Source: [Clostridium] asparagiforme DSM 15981
GTDB lineage: Bacteria > Bacillota > Clostridia > Lachnospirales > Lachnospiraceae
NCBI GenBank assembly: GCA_025149125.1
Contig: CP102272.1
Location: 6,138,001 to 6,202,000, forward strand
DNA length: 64,000 nucleotides
Reading direction: 5' to 3'
The notes beneath the pieces are model-generated. The model was not told the DNA's origin. It ran no database searches and saw only the letters and a list, made by a program, of their open reading frames with translations. Shown here piece after piece: positions 43,788 through 51,853 of this stretch. A program made the translations under genes and the position numbers. Position 1 is the stretch's first letter, and each line of letters opens with the position of its first letter.

Positions 43788-43867
43788 GGCGATACCTCTT
43801 ATATAGGTTTGATTATAAGGTTATGGCGTTTTAATATTGGACATTCTATCATGAATCGAATAAACTT

Positions 43868-43920
43868 ACTATAACAAATGACAAAAAGCTTGTCAAATAC
43901 TCATTTTAATTGAACAAGCT
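43868..43920 (-). promoter_or_regulatory. Promoter and possible operator of the LysR gene
   Basis: On the minus strand, a perfect TTGACA (43891-43896) and TATAGT (43868-43873) are 17 bp apart. AGCTTGT (43887-43893) and ACAAGCT (43914-43920) form an inverted repeat overlapping the -35 box, consistent with autoregulation and control of the divergent transporter. No good promoter facing the transporter was found, so that direction may need activation. Confidence 0.55.
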
Positions 43921-44034
43921 GCACAACCTCCATTTAGGGTTCAAAGGGTCAGACCTTTAAATGCCGGAGGCGGTACACTCCGGCGCATAAAAAACAAAAC
44001 GCTACGTATATGGATTCGGGAAAGGAAGGTTACT

Positions 44035-45327
44035 GTGTATTTAGCAATCTTAGGGTATCTGCTTCTGGTATTATTAATTGTTCTGCTGCTCAAAAGCAAA
44101 GCAACACCTATGGTCTTGTTTATTCTCCTGCCCATAGGCATCGCTCTTCTGGCCGGTTTTTCTCCGGTCACCATCAACGAATATGCCAAAGCCGGGGTGA
44201 GCACCACCACCAGCAACGCAATTCTGTTCTGTTTTTCTATCCTATTTTTTAACATGATGAATGATGTGGGCGTGTTCGATCCCATCATCAACTTTATTGT
44301 CAAGCGGTTCGGAAAAAATGTGGTCGGAATCTGTGTAGCGGCCGTGTTGGTGGCCATTGTCGGCCATCTGGACGGATCCTCCTCCACCACGCTGCTTATC
44401 ACCATCCCGTTTTTTGCGCCTATTTTTAAGAAGATGCGCATCAACCCCTGCCTGTTGGTCCTGCTCTGCGGCGTCGCCCTTGGCGTTATGAACCTGACCC
44501 CCTGGGCTGGAGCAGTTGCACGTGTGTCCGTGGTTACGGGCGTGGAATCCACCTACCTGTGGAGACGTCTGATGCCGATGCAGGGCGTAGGACTGATTGC
44601 CGGTGTGGCTATCGCGGTCATCTACGGCAAACGTGAAGTCCGCTTGGGCGCCGGCCTCAAAGGGGATGAAACGCTGGATCTGAACACAGCTGAAAAGAAA
44701 CCCCTGGACTGGAAATACTTTGTCAATCTGGCGTTAACCATCGGAACAATCGTCATTCTCTCCATTGGCAGCTTTACAGCCTACGTCGTATTTATGGTTG
44801 CAACCGGTCTGGCGGCAATAATCAACTATCCCGGTCAGAAGGTACAGACCAAGGTTATCAACAAATTTGCACCGGCGGCATTCTTCATCACCGCCACCAT
44901 GCTGGCCTCCGGCGTATTTGTGGGCATCCTGGGACAGGGCGAGCCTTCGATCCTGACGGAAATGTCCGAGGTGCTTTTAAATCTGCTCCCCGCAGCCCTG
45001 GCCAAACATCTGCATCTGATCATGGGCCTGCTCAGCGCTCCCCTGGGGCTGGTCTTCGGCGGCGACGCTTACCTGTACGGCGTTCTCCCCCTGTGCATCC
45101 AGGTGGGCAGCCAATATGGTATCTCCGCGGAATCCATGGGTCTGGCAATGGTTATCGGCAAAAACGTGGCCATGATCGGCAGCCCGGTATTCGCCTCCAC
45201 CTACATGGCCATCGGACTGGCTGACGTGGAGCTGAAAGATTACCTGAAATTCGCGTTTGTACCGCTGTGGGTGACATCCATCATCATGGTTTTCAGCGGT
45301 GTGCTGTTAGGTATCATCGGGCTTTAA
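44035..45327 (+). CDS. CitMHS-family citrate/organic-acid transporter
   Basis: Encodes 430 residues and about 11-12 membrane segments of the citrate-metal:proton symporter family (ion transporter superfamily). Family regions include GHLDGSSSTTLLITIPFFAP and GVALGVMNLTPWAGAVAR. The start is a GTG six bases after GGAAGG; no better ATG lies near. A perfect terminator follows. It may take up a metal-complexed tricarboxylate or an analogue. Confidence 0.86.
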   Translation: MYLAILGYLLLVLLIVLLLKSKATPMVLFILLPIGIALLAGFSPVTINEYAKAGVSTTTSNAILFCFSILFFNMMNDVGVFDPIINFIVKRFGKNVVGICVAAVLVAIVGHLDGSSSTTLLITIPFFAPIFKKMRINPCLLVLLCGVALGVMNLTPWAGAVARVSVVTGVESTYLWRRLMPMQGVGLIAGVAIAVIYGKREVRLGAGLKGDETLDLNTAEKKPLDWKYFVNLALTIGTIVILSIGSFTAYVVFMVATGLAAIINYPGQKVQTKVINKFAPAAFFITATMLASGVFVGILGQGEPSILTEMSEVLLNLLPAALAKHLHLIMGLLSAPLGLVFGGDAYLYGVLPLCIQVGSQYGISAESMGLAMVIGKNVAMIGSPVFASTYMAIGLADVELKDYLKFAFVPLWVTSIIMVFSGVLLGIIGL

Positions 45328-45348
45328 CGGTCCACCCTCGTGATTTGC

Positions 45349-45375
45349 AAAAAGCCGGCGTACGCCGGCTTTTTT
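45349..45375 (+). terminator. Terminator after the CitMHS gene
   Basis: GCCGGCGTACGCCGGC (45354-45369) is a perfect palindrome flanked by five A and six T, giving a strong hairpin and U-tract on both strands. Confidence 0.9.
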
Positions 45376-45409
45376 GTGTGCGCAAATCTGCAGCGACACA
45401 AACTTAATC

Positions 45410-45438
45410 TGGATTTTCATTCCTCATATGTTTATAAT
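45410..45438 (+). promoter_or_regulatory. Candidate promoter of the third LysR gene
   Basis: TGGATT (45410-45415) and a perfect TATAAT (45433-45438) are 17 bp apart, about 100 bases before the start codon. Confidence 0.5.
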
Positions 45439-45540
45439 GAAGTTAAACTGATTTTCGCCTGGGCCTGGAATGTCTGTTTTCCTAAAACTCCCAAAACACG
45501 CCGCCCAGGCGCGGCCACCGGCCGGAAAGGCTAACCCCTC

Positions 45541-46464
45541 ATGATCAAAGAACTATCCTACGTCATCGCCATCGCCGAAAAAGGCAATGTATCCAAAGCC
45601 GCCGAGTCCCTGTTCATCTCTCAGCCCTCCCTCAGCCGCTACATTAAGGACCTGGAGAACCGGCTGGGCGTGCAGCTTTTCCAGCGCATCAACAACCGGC
45701 TGATCCTGACCCACGCGGGCGAAAAATACGTGGAGACAGCCAAAAAGATCACGGAAATGTACACGGACCTGGAAAAGGACTTATCCGGCATCAACGAGGA
45801 GCTGTCCGGCCGCCTGCGGGTGGGCTGCGCGGTTCTGAGAATGTCCTACAACATGCCCTCGATCCTCAAGTCCTTTATCACCAAATACCCCAACGTAGAC
45901 TTGCAGCTCTACGAGAACTATACCACCAAGGGTCTGGAGTACATGCTGTTAAACGGCGAGATCGACCTGGCCATCATCAACCAGCGGGGTCTTCCCCGCC
46001 TGAGCTACATCCCCTTTTTTGAGGAGGAGCTGCTGATCGCGGTTCCCGCGGCCCAGACCCTGGCCGCCAAGGGCGTGCCCAAAGAGGGCTGCAAGTACCC
46101 CTGGATCGACATCCGCCTGGTCCACAACCAGCCCTACATCGGGCTCAACGGCGAGCAGTCCATCGCCATTAAAACCCGTGAAATCTTCAGCCAATACCGC
46201 GTCACCCCGGCCACGGTATTAAAGGTCAAGAGCGTGGAGTCCGCCTTCCGTCTGGCGGAGGCCGGCCTGGGCTGCGCCATCGTGCCCGAGACCGTGGTGC
46301 GCATCCCCAGCGTCCCGGTGCCGCCGAAAATCTTCTCCTTCGGCGATCCCATAACGAAGTGGAACCTGGCCATCGCGTACCGGGAGGGGACGGTGTTCTC
46401 CAATACTGCGGTGGAGTTTATTAATCTGGTGAAAAATATTCATCCGTCGTTGCGGGAAGGCTGA
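45541..46464 (+). CDS. LysR-family transcriptional regulator (near YfcC cassette B)
   Basis: Encodes 307 residues with helix-turn-helix EKGNVSKAAESLFISQPSLS and a LysR effector domain. It resembles the LysR protein of 37131-38048 more than that of 42906-43787 (both begin with a similar SIYISQPALS/LFISQPSLS helix and have LTHAGEKYVE or LTYAGERYVE). Its gene converges with the second YfcC/M20 pair. The ribosome site is poor (GGAAAGG at 12 bases). Confidence 0.86.
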   Translation: MIKELSYVIAIAEKGNVSKAAESLFISQPSLSRYIKDLENRLGVQLFQRINNRLILTHAGEKYVETAKKITEMYTDLEKDLSGINEELSGRLRVGCAVLRMSYNMPSILKSFITKYPNVDLQLYENYTTKGLEYMLLNGEIDLAIINQRGLPRLSYIPFFEEELLIAVPAAQTLAAKGVPKEGCKYPWIDIRLVHNQPYIGLNGEQSIAIKTREIFSQYRVTPATVLKVKSVESAFRLAEAGLGCAIVPETVVRIPSVPVPPKIFSFGDPITKWNLAIAYREGTVFSNTAVEFINLVKNIHPSLREG

Positions 46465-46582
46465 AGAACCATGTTATTCACAATATCGAACCTCCGCCAG
46501 CTATATTTTAACTGTGTGCAATTCGAGGCGGTCCGATATAAACCGGTCATTTCGGAGAGATGAATTCTCACGATCATACATC

Positions 46583-46650
46583 ACAAAGAAAAAACATCCC
46601 TGTTTGGAAACTCAAGGCCATAAAACCTTGGTTCCAGCAGGGATGTTCTT
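46583..46650 (-). terminator. Terminator of YfcC/M20 cassette B
   Basis: AACATCCCTG (46593-46602) pairs with CAGGGATGTT (46638-46647); inside, GGAA and CAAGG pair with CCTTG and TTCC. On the minus strand the stem ends in six T. It lies 55 bases after the YfcC gene. Confidence 0.83.
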
Positions 46651-46704
46651 AATTCAGGAGAAGGGGATTATTAAACCGCTGCACCTCCTCTCATCTTATA
46701 TGAT

Positions 46705-48105
46705 TTAAAATCCCATCCATCCAGTAGCCGTAGCCCAAATCAGGCTGACCACAATCGGGATCAGGTAAACTGTAAACAGCGGCGTAATGAATTTCATCCA
46801 TTTTTTAAAGCTCACCTGGGCCAGTGCAAGGGCGCCCATGAATGCCGCACTGGTTGGGTTCATCAGGTTTGTGAAGCTGTCACCGTACTGGTAAGCCAGA
46901 ATCGCGGTCTGACGAGTGATTCCCAACACGTCTGACAGCGGCGCCATGATCGGCATCACCACGTTGGCCTGAGCGGAACCGGAGGGGATGGGAATGTTGA
47001 TCAGACAGTTCGCTACAAACATTCCGATCGCTGCCATGGCCTTGGGCAGGGCGCGCAGGGGCAGGGAGATGTAATATACCACTGTATCAATGATCAGGCC
47101 GTTGGTGAGGATTGCGGAAATCATGGACGCCAGAATGATCATGAGCACCGTGCTGACCATGGTCTGTCCACCCTTTACAAAAGTCTTGTAGCCCTCATCC
47201 AGGGACTTCCCTGCCACAATATTCCCAAACACAGCCGCCACAAAGAGGATGCCCGCCATCTCCGACGGACCGTATTTCCACAACTTGGTGCCGATGGCAA
47301 AATATACGATACCAGCTACAAATACCAACAGAATCAAACCGTGCTTCCAGGTAAATTCCTGGCCCGCATAAGCGCTGTTGGCCTCCACGCTCAGGGAATC
47401 GATGCTCTGCCCACCCATCACGCTTTTGGACGGGTCTTTCCGAATGCGTACACAGTACCAGGTCATAAACGCAGCCAGAATCAGCACGAAGATCACGGTC
47501 ATCACCAATCTCACACCAAAGCCGGAAAACTGCGGAATTCCAGCCAGGGACTGGGCTGTGGCGGTAGTGGAAACGTTGATCGGCGATGCCATGAAGCCGA
47601 TCCAGGGGCCCAGGTAGGCCAGTCCCACGGCCACGGCGTTATCCAGCTTCAGCTTCTGAGCGATCACGATACAGATGGGAACCAGAGTGATGGCTGTACT
47701 GATAAATACGGTAGCCGATCCGCAGACTCCCAGCAGGCAGCAGAGAATGGGAATAATGGCGATGGTCTTATCGCCGTAGCGTTTGATGATGGCATCCAGC
47801 CCCAGATCCATAGCGCCGGTTTCCGTGATCATACGCAGGGAACCTCCCACCACCAGCATGGACAGAATCAGGCTGCCGCTGGCTTTTAAGGCGCTGGTTC
47901 CCATGGTAAGAATTTCCTGGAAAATGTTGACGTGAATTTTCTGTACAATATGGAAGGAATCGGGATCCACTACATTGTCCACCCGCTCAAACTGCCCGGA
48001 CGGAATAAAAAATGAGAGAATCCAGAACACCACAATAATCCAGGTTATAAGGACGAACGGATTTAATTCTTTCGACTTCTTTTCTTTTGCATGTTTTGCC
48101 GGCAT
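46705..48105 (-). CDS. YfcC-family membrane transporter (cassette B)
   Basis: Encodes 466 residues, the same length as the cassette A transporter, with about 11-12 membrane segments and the family regions SGSAQANVVMPIMAPLSDVL and YQYGDSFTNLMNPTSAAFMG. It starts 10 bases after the M20 stop and is co-transcribed with it from a MerR-type promoter. The likely job is uptake of the amide hydrolysed by that M20 enzyme. Start RBS: AGGAGG. Confidence 0.86.
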   Translation of the reverse strand: MPAKHAKEKKSKELNPFVLITWIIVVFWILSFFIPSGQFERVDNVVDPDSFHIVQKIHVNIFQEILTMGTSALKASGSLILSMLVVGGSLRMITETGAMDLGLDAIIKRYGDKTIAIIPILCCLLGVCGSATVFISTAITLVPICIVIAQKLKLDNAVAVGLAYLGPWIGFMASPINVSTTATAQSLAGIPQFSGFGVRLVMTVIFVLILAAFMTWYCVRIRKDPSKSVMGGQSIDSLSVEANSAYAGQEFTWKHGLILLVFVAGIVYFAIGTKLWKYGPSEMAGILFVAAVFGNIVAGKSLDEGYKTFVKGGQTMVSTVLMIILASMISAILTNGLIIDTVVYYISLPLRALPKAMAAIGMFVANCLINIPIPSGSAQANVVMPIMAPLSDVLGITRQTAILAYQYGDSFTNLMNPTSAAFMGALALAQVSFKKWMKFITPLFTVYLIPIVVSLIWATATGWMGF

Positions 48106-48115
48106 ATCGGACCTC

Positions 48116-49309
48116 CTACTCGCATTCGTTCAATTTAAGGGCAATCTGTAACGTTGTAAACGCGCCGTACGGCAAAGCGGCTTCATCCACATCGAATTTC
48201 GGGTTGTGGGCCGCCTCCCCGGAGCCGTACTCCCGATTGCGGACGCCGATCAGGACGTGAAGCCCCTGTCCATTATACGCCCGGATATAATTGGTAAATC
48301 CTTCGGACCCGGTCTTGGGCTCGGTTTCCACCACCGCTTTAGTCCCCAGAGCCTCCCCAACTGCCTGACAGGCCAGATCCGCCAGATGGGGATCATTCAC
48401 CAGGGGATAGCTTAAATACTCAAACGTCTGCTCTACCTTGCAGCGGTGGGCGGCAGCGATGGCATTCACAATCTCTTTCATACGCCCATATGCAAACTCG
48501 CCCAGCCCCCGGTCAAAGAACCGCATGGTTCCGCCAAAGGAAGCCTGTGAAGGAATGGCATTTCGCGCAGTTCCCGATTCCACATGGCCGATGGTCAGGG
48601 CCATGGGAGACAGAGGCGGAATATTGCGGGTCAGAATCTGGTTTAAGCCGGTGATCATCTCCGCTGTGCAGAGAATCGGATCAACCCCGCGGTGAGGAGC
48701 GGCTCCGTGGGTTCCCTCGCCGTATATCGTGTATTCAAACGCCCCTACTCCGGCCATTCGGGGACCCGGGACAATGGATACGGTTCCCGTGTCAAGTCCC
48801 TCCTCCACGTGGCAGGCATAGACGCGGTCTATCTCATAGTGCTCCAGGTATGGCAGCATCAGCCAGCAGCCCTTACCATTTTCCTCCGCAGGTTCAAAGC
48901 AGATGATGAACTTACCGGAAAATTGATCCCGAATGGCGGTTAATTCCTTCATCACAGCCAGCATCATGGCCGTGTGGGCGTCGTGACCGCACAAATGACC
49001 CACTCCCGGCACCTTGGAGCAACTGTTCTTCGGTCCCGCCAGGTTGTTGGCGTCCTCCTGAATGGGAAGAGCGTCGATATCCGCTCTCAGGAGTACGTTC
49101 CTGCCCATCCCCGGCTTCGTCCCCTGAACCACGGCAATCACTCCGTAATCCCCGGCCATCTCGTAGGGCAGGCCGCAGGCCTCCACCTCCGCCACAATAA
49201 ACCGGCTTGTCTCCTTTTCCTCCATGCTCAGCTCCGGCGACTCGTGAAAGCGCCTTCTGACCGTTACCAAATAATCCTGGTACTTGTCTTTAAATTGTTG
49301 AAACGTCAT
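48116..49309 (-). CDS. M20D-type amidohydrolase (cassette B)
   Basis: Encodes 397 residues of the hippurate hydrolase/N-acyl-amino-acid amidohydrolase group. It has LLRADIDALPIQE, the zinc motif GHLCGHDAHTAMML, the catalytic Glu pair FEPAEENGKG and the dimerisation segment YGEGTHGAAPHRGVDPI. It removes an acyl group from an amide. The start at 49309 has GGGGGATAAT upstream. It is divergent from a MerR-family gene and has a MerR-type promoter (49447-49477), a 137-nt leader and its transporter gene next to it. Confidence 0.9.
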   Translation of the reverse strand: MTFQQFKDKYQDYLVTVRRRFHESPELSMEEKETSRFIVAEVEACGLPYEMAGDYGVIAVVQGTKPGMGRNVLLRADIDALPIQEDANNLAGPKNSCSKVPGVGHLCGHDAHTAMMLAVMKELTAIRDQFSGKFIICFEPAEENGKGCWLMLPYLEHYEIDRVYACHVEEGLDTGTVSIVPGPRMAGVGAFEYTIYGEGTHGAAPHRGVDPILCTAEMITGLNQILTRNIPPLSPMALTIGHVESGTARNAIPSQASFGGTMRFFDRGLGEFAYGRMKEIVNAIAAAHRCKVEQTFEYLSYPLVNDPHLADLACQAVGEALGTKAVVETEPKTGSEGFTNYIRAYNGQGLHVLIGVRNREYGSGEAAHNPKFDVDEAALPYGAFTTLQIALKLNECE

Positions 49310-49446
49310 ATTATCCCCCATTTCTGCGCTGCATTTTTATTCCGGGATCCGCTGTGCAGCGCGCGCAGACCCCATCCCTCCGGCCCCTCCTCCCTCCGCC
49401 GCTCTACGGCGCGGGAGGCATGATCCGAAGCATTTTCCTCGCTATC

Positions 49447-49477
49447 AGTGTAAGGGGTATAGTCACTATACGTGCAA
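49447..49477 (-). promoter_or_regulatory. MerR-type promoter of the M20/YfcC operon (19-bp spacer)
   Basis: On the minus strand, TTGCAC (49472-49477) and TACACT (49447-49452) are 19 bp apart, the overlong spacing characteristic of MerR-family activated promoters. The spacer holds the palindrome GTATAGTCACTATAC (49457-49471). The MerR-family gene lies 140 bases away. Confidence 0.78.
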
Positions 49478-49556
49478 CTTGTTAAAATCAACAAAGATCT
49501 GGTACGGGATTTATGCACATTCCTCATAGGCAATTCCGGCCGTCAGGATTTGCCTC

Positions 49557-49585
49557 TTGAATTTTCGCGGCTTTTCCGATAAGAT
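49557..49585 (+). promoter_or_regulatory. Candidate promoter of the MerR-family gene
   Basis: TTGAAT (49557-49562) and TAAGAT (49580-49585) are 17 bp apart, 33 bases before the start codon. A moderate match. Confidence 0.45.
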
Positions 49586-49618
49586 TTTATAAGAAGAAAC
49601 AGGGGGCAGGATGCGGAT

Positions 49619-50434
49619 ATGGAATTTACAATCGGAAAAATGGCGGAGCTGCACGGTATTTCCAGGCAGACACTGATCTACTATGACAAAATCGGACTGT
49701 TCCGGCCCACGAGGGTGGACGACAGCGGGGCGCGCTACTATGACAGTTCCCAACTGCCCTTTCTGCGGGAGATCTGTTTTCTGAAGGAACAGAACGTGCC
49801 GCTTAAGGAGATCCGCAAAAATATGGAGTCCAGAAACCGTGATTCCGCCATGCTTTTGCTCAAAAGCCAAATTGAGGAGATCCAGATCCAGCAAGATGCG
49901 TTGGAGCGGACCCGCCAGGCGTTGCTCAGCCGGCTCTCCTTCTATCAGAAAGCGGACTGCGATCTCCTGCAGGGCGATTCCCTGCTGGTGGAACACCTGG
50001 AGAAGCGCAGGGCTGTGTTCGTAAAATGGCCGCAGGAGGACATGACCGTGGACCTGCTGCATATGTGCTATGTCCGCGGCTGGGAAAAACTGCGTCAGGC
50101 GGGCCTGAACATGGACAAGGGCTTCGGCGCCGTCATGCGCCGCTCTTCTCTGGAAGCGGATCAGCCTCTTAATCGTGCGGGCAGCTTGTTCTTCATTCCT
50201 GAAGGCGCGCCGCCGGTGGATGGTGAAATCGTGATTCCAGAAGGGGATTACCTCTGTATGTTCCGCTGCGGCATGCCCTACAAGCTGAATCCGGTATACG
50301 AGTTCTGGAGCCTCATTGCACGCAGGCAGATCAAGACGTCCGGGGATCTCATCAGCGTCTGCCTCCTGGACACCACCTTTCACAGTGAGCACCTGAAGGA
50401 GGATCTATGCCAGCTTCAGATTATGCTGGCGTAA
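49619..50434 (+). CDS. MerR-family regulator with effector-binding-like C-terminal domain
   Basis: Encodes 271 residues. Residues 1-75 are a MerR helix-turn-helix (FTIGKMAELHGISRQTLIYY then GLFRPTRVDD). A coiled-coil dimerisation helix spans 80-120, and the C-terminal 150 residues resemble the BmrR/BltR ligand-binding domain. It would sense a small organic molecule and twist 19-bp-spacer promoters into shape; two such promoters flank it (49447-49477 and 50486-50516). This makes it the probable activator of both the M20/YfcC genes and the six-gene operon downstream. Confidence 0.88.
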   Translation: MEFTIGKMAELHGISRQTLIYYDKIGLFRPTRVDDSGARYYDSSQLPFLREICFLKEQNVPLKEIRKNMESRNRDSAMLLLKSQIEEIQIQQDALERTRQALLSRLSFYQKADCDLLQGDSLLVEHLEKRRAVFVKWPQEDMTVDLLHMCYVRGWEKLRQAGLNMDKGFGAVMRRSSLEADQPLNRAGSLFFIPEGAPPVDGEIVIPEGDYLCMFRCGMPYKLNPVYEFWSLIARRQIKTSGDLISVCLLDTTFHSEHLKEDLCQLQIMLA

Positions 50435-50485
50435 GGTTTGTACAGTGAATCTCCCGGAAAAAAGTTTTTTGTACAAAATGACCTA

Positions 50486-50516
50486 TTGAACCTATAGCCG
50501 CTATACGTCTTATACT
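50486..50516 (+). promoter_or_regulatory. MerR-type promoter of the C-S lyase/Mo-enzyme/UbiD operon (19-bp spacer)
   Basis: TTGAAC (50486-50491) and TATACT (50511-50516) are 19 bp apart. The spacer contains the dyad TATAGCCGCTATA (50493-50505), similar in sequence and position to that at 49457-49471. It supports control by the MerR-family protein encoded immediately upstream. Confidence 0.78.
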
Positions 50517-50517
50517 T

Positions 50518-50551
50518 ACAGCCATGGAGCATTTCTCCACGGCTGTTTTTT
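50518..50551 (+). terminator. Terminator of the MerR-family gene, overlapping the next promoter start
   Basis: ACAGCC and TGGAG (50518-50529) pair with CTCCA and GGCTGT (50535-50546) with one mismatch, followed by six T. It begins two bases after the -10 box, so the new transcript would start inside the hairpin and escape it, while read-through from the MerR gene would be stopped. Confidence 0.75.
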
Positions 50552-50641
50552 ATGCCGCAAACCGGATTTTCATTCGGAGCGCATGCGCTTAACAGCCCCG
50601 AGGACTGCCCGCCCCCAAATGGAACCGGAAAGGAGCTGCAA

Positions 50642-51838
50642 ATGCAATATAACTTCGATGAGATCATATCCAGAAAAAACACCTCGTCCCTCCGTTGGGA
50701 TACGGTATGGCAGAAATACGGGGAACCGGATCTAATTCCCCTCACCACGGCGGACATGGATTTTAGGACTGCGCCCGCGGTAATCCACGCGCTGAGAGAA
50801 GCAGTGGAGCGAGGGATTTTCGGTTATCCCGCGGCCATGGACGGCTACTTTGAGGCGGTCATGGAGCGTATGGAACAGTTTCGCGGCTGGCATGTGGACC
50901 GGGACTGGATCTGTCGCAGCCCCGGGATTGTAAACGGGGTTGCCTATATCATTCAGGGGTTGACAAAGCCCGGGGACAGGATCGTACTGCCTTCCCCAAT
51001 GTACCACCCCTTTGCCCACCTGATCGCAGACAACGGCCGGGAACTCTCCCGCACCTCCATGATCCTGCGGGACGGCCGCTATGAACTTGATTTCCAGGAT
51101 CTGGAGAAAAAGCTGGCGGACAGCCGGGCAAGTCTTCTGATCTTCTGCAGCCCTCACAATCCGTCCGGGCGCGTCTTCACCCGAAGCGAGCTGGAACAGG
51201 TGATCCGACTCTGCCACCGCCACCAGGTGCTGCTGCTCTGCGACGAGATTCACAGCGACTTCTGCTTTTCGGGCCATCCCTTTGTAAGCGCCGGGCAAGC
51301 GGCGCGGGAGATGGGATCAGAATACGAGCAGAACCTGATCGTCTGCACCTCTGCCAGCAAAAGCTTTAACATTGCCGGGCTGCAGAACTCCGATATCCTG
51401 ATCCCCAACCCTTCAAACCGCGCTGCCTACAACAGGGTTTTGACCAGCCAGCACCTGATGAGCTGTAATTACCTGGGCATTCTTGCCACCGAAGCAGCCT
51501 ATCGGGGCGGTCAGGACTGGCTGGAGGCCGTGACCGCATATCTGGAAGAGAATCGGAATTATCTGATCGATTTTATTTCCAAAAATTGTAATCCCATTGG
51601 CACCATCATCCCACAAGCTACTTATATGGCATGGCTGGATTGCCGCGGCCTATCCATGACGGAAGGGGAGTTGGAGCAGTTCTTTATCCACCAGGCCCGT
51701 GTGGGGGTGAACATGGGCGGAACCTTTGGGCCGGAGGGAGAAGGCTTTGTCCGTCTGAATTTCGCCTGTCCCCGCACGCTTCTCGCCGAAGCGCTAAAGC
51801 GCATCGCCTCGGCCCTTGACACACGCGCCGACGAGTAG
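50642..51838 (+). CDS. PatB/MalY-type PLP enzyme (C-S beta-lyase or aminotransferase)
   Basis: Encodes 398 residues of PLP fold type I. It has LTTADMDFRTAPAVIHAL near the N-terminus, GFPYPAA-like FGYPAAMDGY, HNPSGRVFTRSEL, LLLCDEIHSDF, and the PLP Lys in TSASKSFNIAGLQ. PatB/MalY proteins cleave C-S bonds in cystathionine-like compounds or cysteine conjugates to pyruvate, ammonia and a thiol; some act as aminotransferases. The start at 50642 has AAAGGAG. It is the first gene of the MerR-controlled operon. Confidence 0.88.
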   Translation: MQYNFDEIISRKNTSSLRWDTVWQKYGEPDLIPLTTADMDFRTAPAVIHALREAVERGIFGYPAAMDGYFEAVMERMEQFRGWHVDRDWICRSPGIVNGVAYIIQGLTKPGDRIVLPSPMYHPFAHLIADNGRELSRTSMILRDGRYELDFQDLEKKLADSRASLLIFCSPHNPSGRVFTRSELEQVIRLCHRHQVLLLCDEIHSDFCFSGHPFVSAGQAAREMGSEYEQNLIVCTSASKSFNIAGLQNSDILIPNPSNRAAYNRVLTSQHLMSCNYLGILATEAAYRGGQDWLEAVTAYLEENRNYLIDFISKNCNPIGTIIPQATYMAWLDCRGLSMTEGELEQFFIHQARVGVNMGGTFGPEGEGFVRLNFACPRTLLAEALKRIASALDTRADE

Positions 51839-51853
51839 GGAGGAAAACCGGTT

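Larger units (their letters stand above)
49310..49618. other. 309-bp divergent regulatory region of the MerR regulon
   Basis: This region contains the MerR-type promoter for the M20/YfcC genes (49447-49477), a candidate promoter for the MerR-family gene (49557-49585) and the 137-nt GC-rich leader of the M20 gene. The leader has an 8-bp hairpin, GCGCTGCA/TGCAGCGC (49326-49333 with 49355-49362), just before the ribosome site, and a second GC-rich stem near 49390. No gene is seen. Confidence 0.6.
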
